7,215 bases of DNA from the NCBI GenBank assembly GCA_910588005.1, contig CAJUQM010000080.1, positions 1 through 7,215 of the forward strand, in the 5' to 3' direction. The number at the start of each line of letters is the position of its first letter. Within the stretch, counting starts at the first letter, position 1. The translations under genes and the position numbers were made by a program. Below are positions 1-3,951 of this stretch, piece after piece. Source of the stretch: an uncultured Oscillibacter sp. GTDB taxonomy: Bacteria > Bacillota > Clostridia > Oscillospirales > Oscillospiraceae. Below the pieces are notes generated by a model. It searched no databases and was not told the DNA's origin. It saw nothing but the letters and a program-made list of their open reading frames with translations.

Positions 1-106
1 AGTTGTCCGGGGCCTTGACCTCGGACACCACATAGGTGCCGGGGAGCAGCTTGGACAACACGATCTGTCCGCCCGCATCGGTGGTGTAGAGGCCGTTGAT
101 AGGATG
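1..106 (-). pseudogene. Internal fragment of a Cna-B/SpaA-type surface protein repeat, broken at its 5' side
   Basis: Read on the minus strand from 100 down to 2, the frame is fully open and encodes a peptide starting INGLYTTDAGGQIVL and continuing KLLPGTYVVSEVKAPDN. The pattern 'TTDxxGQI...LPGTYxVxEVKAPxxY' is the typical C-terminal half of a Cna-B (SpaA prealbumin-like) domain; in this family the Glu of the E-x-KAP segment usually takes part in the intramolecular isopeptide bond. Such repeats belong to wall-anchored pilins and adhesins. In frame, only two codons (His-Pro) precede it before a TGA at 107-109, and no start codon is present, so this is not the natural beginning of a gene. The frame continues past the window edge. 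Either the gene was cut by a rearrangement near 101-109 or the window edge is an assembly chimera. Domain identity is fairly sure; the cause of the break is not. Confidence 0.7.
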
Positions 107-251
107 TCATTCGGGAAAGAAATTGAAAAAGGTAAAAAAGCCAGTATTCATGCGGGTTTGCGGCGGGATGGCTCCCAGCAGGCAAAACAGAGAAACGCCC
201 ATTTTCGACAAGAACCGACAACTACACACTGTAATTCCAGGGAGAATGTAG
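102..251 (+). pseudogene. Possible 3' remnant of an unidentified reading frame ending in the terminator hairpin
   Basis: One plus-strand frame is open from at least 102 to a TAG at 249-251. It encodes a basic stretch (KKLKKVKKPVF), then MRVCGGMAPSRQNRETP and IFDKNRQLHTVIPGRM. Possible starts are TTG at 123 and ATG at 150, but neither has a convincing ribosome binding site. The stop codon falls inside the left arm of the hairpin at 240-270, as is common at the 3' end of a gene followed by its own terminator. I do not recognise the peptide. The favoured reading is the tail of a gene whose 5' part was lost at the junction near 101; a short non-coding leader that happens to be open is the alternative. 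Other frames here run into the first parB and look like noise. Confidence 0.25.
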
Positions 252-277
252 GCCAGCGCCACATTCTCCCATTTTTT
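240..277 (+). terminator. Strong rho-independent terminator or leader attenuator just before the first parB
   Basis: Arms GGGAGAATGT (240-249) and ACATTCTCCC (261-270) pair perfectly. Inside them, GGC (251-253) pairs with GCC (258-260) across a four-base CAGC loop, leaving one bulged A at 250. Six T residues follow at 272-277. The orientation is plus: no T-tract lies on the other side. Only 31 bases separate it from the ATG at 309, and those hold the ribosome binding site, so no promoter fits between. It either ends an upstream transcript with partial read-through into the par operon, or is a regulated attenuator of that operon. Confidence 0.8.
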
Positions 278-292
278 ATGCCCGCAGTGAGG

Positions 293-301
293 AAAGGAGA
301 G
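293..301 (+). promoter_or_regulatory. Ribosome binding site of the first parB
   Basis: AAAGGAGAG lies 7 bases before the ATG at 309. An in-frame TGA at 288-290 stands just upstream, so no longer start is possible and this site fixes the ATG at 309. Confidence 0.8.
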
Positions 302-308
302 AGAATCC

Positions 309-1364
309 ATGCCCAGCGAGGAAATTGTGGTCCAGCTATCGCTGTCGGAGCTGTACCCATTCCCGAACCATCCCTTCAAGGTTCGGGATGATGAGGCGAT
401 GCACGGGATGATGGAGAGCGTCAGTCAATATGGAGTATTGACCCCGGCCATCGTCCGGCCCCGCGAGGCGGGCGGCTATGAGATCGTGGCAGGCCACCGG
501 CGCAAACACGCCAGCGAAGCGGCGGGGCTGGAAACAATTCCGGCAATCATCCGGGATATGGACGATGATGCCGCCATCATCCTGATGGTAGACAGCAACA
601 TCCAACGGGAGAACATTCTCCCCAGCGAAAAAGCCCAGGCATACCGGATGAAGTTGGATGCTATCAAACGGAAGGGAGCGCGAACCGATCTAACCTCGCC
701 GCAAGCTGCGGCTAGGTTCCGTGCTGACGATGAAGTTGCAAAAGAACTAGGTATTAGCGGTGATACAGTACGGCGGTATATCCGCCTCACCGAGCTGTCT
801 CCCCAGCTGCAACAGATGGTGGACGAGAAGGAGATCTCTCTAACCCCGGCAGTGGAGCTCTCCTATTTGAAACCAGAGGAACAGGCCCTTGTAATGGAGG
901 CCATAGACAGCGGACAGGCTGTCCCTACTCTGACCCAGGCCCAGCAGCTGAAAAGAGCCAGTCAGGAGGACGGCTTAGATCGTGCCGCTGTGTCATCCAT
1001 CCTGTCGGCGGGCGCACCTCCGTCTCCCACGGTCCGCCCTCCTGCCCAGCCAAAGCCTCCAAAGCCGGACAAGGCGGAAATCACGGAGGACACCGGCCAC
1101 GGGCATATTGCGGAGGACATCCTTCGTCTGAAGGATACGACAAAAGAGTGCCGCTGCACCCCGGAGATGTTCCTTTCAGCATTCGGGGAGTATGTCAGCC
1201 GGAGCCGCCGCGAGATGGAGGTTTTCCTGATTCCATTCTACGCGGAAATTTTCCCGGCATTATTGCCGGAGCATATGGACAGTCTCCAGCGGCAGATCAG
1301 CGACATCCATGCCGCCGCAGATAAATTCTATAATGATGTGAAAGGACGGAATGAGCATGAGTAA
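309..1364 (+). CDS. parB: ParB/Spo0J-family partition protein, paralogue 1 with unusual C-terminal domain
   Basis: A 351-residue ParB-family protein. Residues 7-115 form the N-terminal ParB/sulfiredoxin-fold CTPase domain: LYPFPNHPF (15-23), the GHRRK box (62-66) and the box NIQRENILPSEKAQAY (97-112). A helix-turn-helix lies at about 142-160 (EVAKELGISGDTVRRYIRL). Family knowledge: ParB binds parS-type sites, uses CTP to slide as a clamp and stimulates ParA. After residue 235 there is a Pro/Lys-rich linker (236-254) and a roughly 95-residue tail with a CxC (281-283) that the paralogue at 2930-3868 lacks. I do not recognise this tail. The two proteins are about 70% identical over the N-terminal 116 aligned residues, but their helix-turn-helix segments differ. 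The gene starts the operon and its 3' end overlaps the next gene by 14 bases. A 27-base palindrome lies inside it at 692-718. Its exact role (segregation, transcription control or plasmid incompatibility) is not shown by the sequence. Confidence 0.9.
   Translation: MPSEEIVVQLSLSELYPFPNHPFKVRDDEAMHGMMESVSQYGVLTPAIVRPREAGGYEIVAGHRRKHASEAAGLETIPAIIRDMDDDAAIILMVDSNIQRENILPSEKAQAYRMKLDAIKRKGARTDLTSPQAAARFRADDEVAKELGISGDTVRRYIRLTELSPQLQQMVDEKEISLTPAVELSYLKPEEQALVMEAIDSGQAVPTLTQAQQLKRASQEDGLDRAAVSSILSAGAPPSPTVRPPAQPKPPKPDKAEITEDTGHGHIAEDILRLKDTTKECRCTPEMFLSAFGEYVSRSRREMEVFLIPFYAEIFPALLPEHMDSLQRQISDIHAAADKFYNDVKGRNEHE
692..718. repeat. Imperfect 27-base palindrome inside the first parB
   Basis: Left arm AACCTCGCCGCAA (692-704), central G (705), right arm CTGCGGCTAGGTT (706-718). 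Eleven of 13 positions pair; the mismatches are the sixth pair and the innermost pair. It encodes the linker LTSPQAAARF, directly before the helix-turn-helix, and corresponds codon for codon to the perfect palindrome at 3388-3414 in the other parB. Three pairs differ between the two copies and stay complementary. Confidence 0.8.
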
Positions 1365-2148
1365 CAACAACGGCGTGACCTTTGAAATGAGCAGCATCGA
1401 CACCGCCCTGCTGATCTCCGGCCAGCCGTACCAGCGGCCCGTGCGGGAAGGGCGGCTGCGGGAGCTGACGCGGGACTGGGACTCCGGCCTGCTGGACCCG
1501 CTTGTGGTGAGCTACCGGGATGGGAGCTTCTATCTGGTGGACGGTCAGCACCGGGTCATCATCCAGCGGCGAATGTACGGCGGGGACTTCAACGCCCCCT
1601 GTAAGCTGTACCACGGTCTGACCTATAAGGCGGAGGCGGAGCTATGCTGGAAGCTGGACAAGGCCAGGGAGCAGCTGAGCGCGGCCCAGTCCGCCAACGC
1701 CCTCATCGAAGCGGGCAGTGACCCGGAGATCATGGAAATCCACCGCCTGCTGTTGGCTAATGGTTTCCAGTGGGCGCTGGGGAAGCGCACTCCCGGCGAT
1801 TACGAGGTTACTGTGGTCCAGGCGGTCATTTCCGCCTACCGGCTGCTGGGGAGCGCGGCCTTTGACCGGATGCTCTACCTGATGGATTCGGCGTGGAAGG
1901 GAGCGCCCAGTTCCCTGCGGGCCGGATTCCTCTCCGGCATGGCACTGTTTCTGAAAACGTATGAGACGGAGCTGGTGAACCGGACGGCCATCAAGCGGCT
2001 GACCAACATCGACCCGGATGAGGTGGTCCGGCGAGGCAAGACGGATTTCAGCACCAACCGCGCCGCACTGCGGTATGCCCGTGTCCTGCGGCAGAAGTAT
2101 AACAGCCAACCCGGCGGCAGAAAGCTCCCCTACCGCTTTAAGGAGTGA
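1351..2148 (+). CDS. ParB-like 'DGQHR' protein (DUF6551-like), function unknown
   Basis: A 265-residue protein with a ParB/sulfiredoxin-like N-terminal part: YQRP at 27-30, then DPLVVSYRDGSFYLVDGQHR with the DGQHR motif at 64-68, the position of the G-x-RR/GQHR box in ParB-fold proteins. From memory it resembles the DUF6551 family of mobile elements; I could not search. The C-terminal two-thirds are helical in character, with no recognisable DNA-binding motif and no signal peptide or membrane segment. AAAGGA (1341-1346) precedes two in-frame ATGs, at 1351 and 1357. The second gives the more usual spacing, so the protein may start MSNNNGVTF. It overlaps the first parB by 14 bases and ends 3 bases before parA, whose ribosome binding site lies in its last codons. 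This implies translational coupling and a role linked to partition or its regulation, but that role is inferred only from position. Confidence 0.85.
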   Translation: MSMSNNNGVTFEMSSIDTALLISGQPYQRPVREGRLRELTRDWDSGLLDPLVVSYRDGSFYLVDGQHRVIIQRRMYGGDFNAPCKLYHGLTYKAEAELCWKLDKAREQLSAAQSANALIEAGSDPEIMEIHRLLLANGFQWALGKRTPGDYEVTVVQAVISAYRLLGSAAFDRMLYLMDSAWKGAPSSLRAGFLSGMALFLKTYETELVNRTAIKRLTNIDPDEVVRRGKTDFSTNRAALRYARVLRQKYNSQPGGRKLPYRFKE

Positions 2149-2151
2149 GTT

Positions 2152-2973
2152 ATGAACGCACAGATTATCGCAGTAGTGAACCAGAAGGGCGGCGTAGGGA
2201 AATCGACTACCTGTGCCAACCTCGGCGTTGGACTGGCTCAGGCTGGGAAAAAGGTGCTGGTCGTGGATGCGGACCCCCAGGCTTCGCTTTCCATCAGTTT
2301 AGGCCACCACCAGCCGGACACCCTGCCCGTCACCCTCTCCGACATGATGGGGAAGGTGCTGACCGACCAGCCCATCACCCCCGGCGAGGGCATCCTGCGC
2401 CACCCGGAGGGCATCGACCTCATGCCCAGCAACATCGAGCTGTCCGGCATGGAGGTTTCTCTGGTGAATGCCATGAGCCGTGAAACCATCCTGCGGCAGT
2501 ACCTGGACACGGTGAAACGGCAGTACACCCACATCCTCATTGACTGCCAGCCCTCCCTGGGGATGCTGACGGTCAACGCCCTTGCCGCCGTCAACCGGGT
2601 ACTGATTCCCGTCCAGGCGGAATACCTCCCGGCCAAGGGCCTGGAACAGCTCCTCTCTACGGTCAACAAGGTACGGCGGCAAATTAACCCGAAGCTCCAG
2701 ATCGACGGCATCCTGCTGACCATGGTGGACAGCCGCACGAACTTCGCAAAGGAGATCGGCGCACTGCTGCGGGAGAACTACGGCAGTAAAATCAAGGTAT
2801 TTGCCAGTGAGATTCCCCACTCTGTCCGGGCAAAGGAGATCAGCGCCGAGGGCAAGAGCATTTTTGCCCATGACCCCGGCGGCAAGGTTGCGGCGGCGTA
2901 CCAAAATCTGACAAAGGAGGTACTGAAACTTGAAAAGCAGCGCGAAAAATGTAAAGCTGGCATCGGTAGATGA
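2152..2973 (+). CDS. parA: ParA/Soj-family partition ATPase
   Basis: A 273-residue ParA of the short type (no N-terminal DNA-binding extension). The deviant Walker A motif is QKGGVGKSTT (11-20), with the signature Lys at 12 and catalytic Lys at 17. The A' motif is VVDADPQ (37-43), and the Walker B-like segment is HILIDCQPSLG (127-137). The C-terminal segment SEIPHSVRAKEISAEGKSI (219-237) is also typical. Family knowledge: ATP-bound dimers coat the nucleoid and ParB triggers hydrolysis, moving the DNA cargo. Asp131 is followed by Cys-Gln-Pro rather than the common Thr/Ala-Pro-Pro; I regard this as family variation. The start is ATG 2152 with AAGGAG at 2140-2145 inside the end of the upstream gene. 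The 3' end overlaps the second parB by 44 bases. The parA-parB pairing strongly supports an element-encoded partition system. Confidence 0.96.
   Translation: MNAQIIAVVNQKGGVGKSTTCANLGVGLAQAGKKVLVVDADPQASLSISLGHHQPDTLPVTLSDMMGKVLTDQPITPGEGILRHPEGIDLMPSNIELSGMEVSLVNAMSRETILRQYLDTVKRQYTHILIDCQPSLGMLTVNALAAVNRVLIPVQAEYLPAKGLEQLLSTVNKVRRQINPKLQIDGILLTMVDSRTNFAKEIGALLRENYGSKIKVFASEIPHSVRAKEISAEGKSIFAHDPGGKVAAAYQNLTKEVLKLEKQREKCKAGIGR
2913..2920 (+). promoter_or_regulatory. Ribosome binding site deciding the TTG start of the second parB
   Basis: AAAGGAGG, a near-perfect anti-16S match, lies 9 bases before TTG 2930, within parA. The next in-frame ATG is far inside the conserved ParB domain (at about 3092), so the TTG is the only start that gives a complete protein. 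Confidence 0.85.
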
Positions 2974-3868
2974 CCTGTTTTCCACCGAGCAGAGCCGCCA
3001 GGACGAGAGCCGGGAGAAGGTGGTGGAGATCGCGCTGACGGAGCTGTACCCGTTTCCCAATCACCCCTTCCAGGTGCGGGACGATGATTCTATGAAGGAA
3101 GCGGTGGAGAGCGTGAAGGAATACGGGATTCTGACCCCCGCCATTGTCCGCCCCCGTGAGGAAGGAGGGTATGAGCTCGTGGCCGGACACCGGCGCAAAC
3201 ACGCCTGTGAGCTGGCGGGGCTGACCACCATGCCCGCCATTGTCCGGGACATCGACCGGGATATGGCTACGATTATAATGGTGGATACGAACCTCCAGCG
3301 GGAGAACATTTCGCCCATGGAGAAGGCCCAGGCGTACAAAATGAAACTGGAAGCGATTAGACGCCGGTCAGGAGAACGAACAGACCTAACCTCTGCCCAA
3401 GTTGGGCAGAGGTTGCCAAACAAGACCTCTCGTGAGATTTTGGCTGAAAATGCGCCGGATAGTTCCTCTCAAATCCAGCGTTTGATTCGCCTCACCGAGC
3501 TTTCCCCCGAACTCCAACAGATGGTGGATGACAAGAAGATCGCCGTCACCCCCGCCGTAGAGCTGTCGTATTTGAAACCGGAGGAACAGGCCCTCGTGGT
3601 GGAAACCATTGAAAGCGAACAGGCCACCCCTTCTCTGTCTCAGGCCCAGCGTATGAAGAAGAAAAGTCAGGCCGGAGAGCTGAATGAGGATACCGTTCTC
3701 TCCATCATGTCGGAGGAAAAGAAGCCGGAGAAATGCGACCTGACTATCTCCGGCGATAAACTCCGCAAATACTTTCCCCGCTCCTACACGCCCCGGCAGA
3801 TGGAGGACACCATCCTCAAACTGCTGGAGGGCTGGCAGCGCAAACGCCAGCGCAGCCAGGAACGGTAA
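2930..3868 (+). CDS. parB: ParB/Spo0J-family partition protein, paralogue 2 (partner of ParA)
   Basis: A 312-residue ParB. The N-terminal tail (1-30) contains KLASVDDLFS, of a type seen in ParB proteins of clostridial elements. The CTPase domain follows: LYPFPNHPFQVRDD (39-52), GHRRK (86-90) and NLQRENISPMEKAQAY (121-136). A putative helix-turn-helix spans about 167-188 (SREILAEN... SSQIQRLIRL), then LTELSPELQQMVDDKK and TPAVELSYLKPEEQ, nearly identical to paralogue 1. The tail (about 270-312) is short and basic, unlike paralogue 1. It begins at TTG 2930 inside parA, so ParA and ParB translation are probably coupled. As the ParB next to parA it is the likely cognate partner; the DNA site it binds was not found (no TGTTTCACGTGAAACA-type parS in the window). 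It contains the perfect palindrome at 3388-3414 and is followed by a terminator. Confidence 0.94.
   Translation: MKSSAKNVKLASVDDLFSTEQSRQDESREKVVEIALTELYPFPNHPFQVRDDDSMKEAVESVKEYGILTPAIVRPREEGGYELVAGHRRKHACELAGLTTMPAIVRDIDRDMATIIMVDTNLQRENISPMEKAQAYKMKLEAIRRRSGERTDLTSAQVGQRLPNKTSREILAENAPDSSSQIQRLIRLTELSPELQQMVDDKKIAVTPAVELSYLKPEEQALVVETIESEQATPSLSQAQRMKKKSQAGELNEDTVLSIMSEEKKPEKCDLTISGDKLRKYFPRSYTPRQMEDTILKLLEGWQRKRQRSQER
3388..3414. repeat. Perfect 27-base palindrome inside the second parB
   Basis: Left arm AACCTCTGCCCAA (3388-3400), one central G (3401), right arm TTGGGCAGAGGTT (3402-3414); all 13 positions pair. It encodes LTSAQVGQRL, the linker between the CTPase domain and the helix-turn-helix. 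It has no T-tract and lies mid-gene, so it is not an ordinary terminator. A homologous but diverged palindrome occupies the same codons of the first parB (692-718). Confidence 0.92.
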
Positions 3869-3888
3869 CAATTTCATATCTGGAAGCC

Positions 3889-3916
3889 GCCGGACTGCTG
3901 TTGTCCGGCTTTTTTT
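3889..3916 (+). terminator. Rho-independent terminator closing the par operon
   Basis: GCCGGAC (3889-3895) pairs with GTCCGGC (3903-3909) across a seven-base loop, followed by seven T residues (3910-3916). It starts 20 bases after the parB stop codon. Only 35 bases separate the T-tract from the ATG at 3952, which leaves little room for a promoter, so the surface-protein gene probably depends on read-through or on a promoter I cannot see. Confidence 0.85.
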
Positions 3917-3951
3917 GTACCCATTTTTATCTGTGAAAGGAGCTTTTCTGT

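Noticed and set aside
123..150. Possible promoter TTGAAA (123-128) with TATTCA (145-150), 16-base spacer
   Set aside because: The -10 matches the consensus at only three positions, and the transcript would meet the terminator at 240-277 before reaching parB.
104..391. A 95-codon plus-strand frame starting at ATG 104
   Set aside because: It has no ribosome binding site, crosses the terminator hairpin and overlaps the start of parB in another frame; composition looks random.
2145..2483. A 112-codon frame starting at GTG 2145
   Set aside because: It is out of frame with parA, which it overlaps almost completely, and shows no coherent domain.
3388..3414. Palindrome as an intrinsic terminator
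   Set aside because: There is no T-tract after it, and it sits mid-gene in a conserved ParB frame.
3901..3930. Possible promoter TTGTCC / TTTTAT before the SLH gene
   Set aside because: Both boxes are poor, and initiation would fall in the ribosome binding site at 3936-3942.
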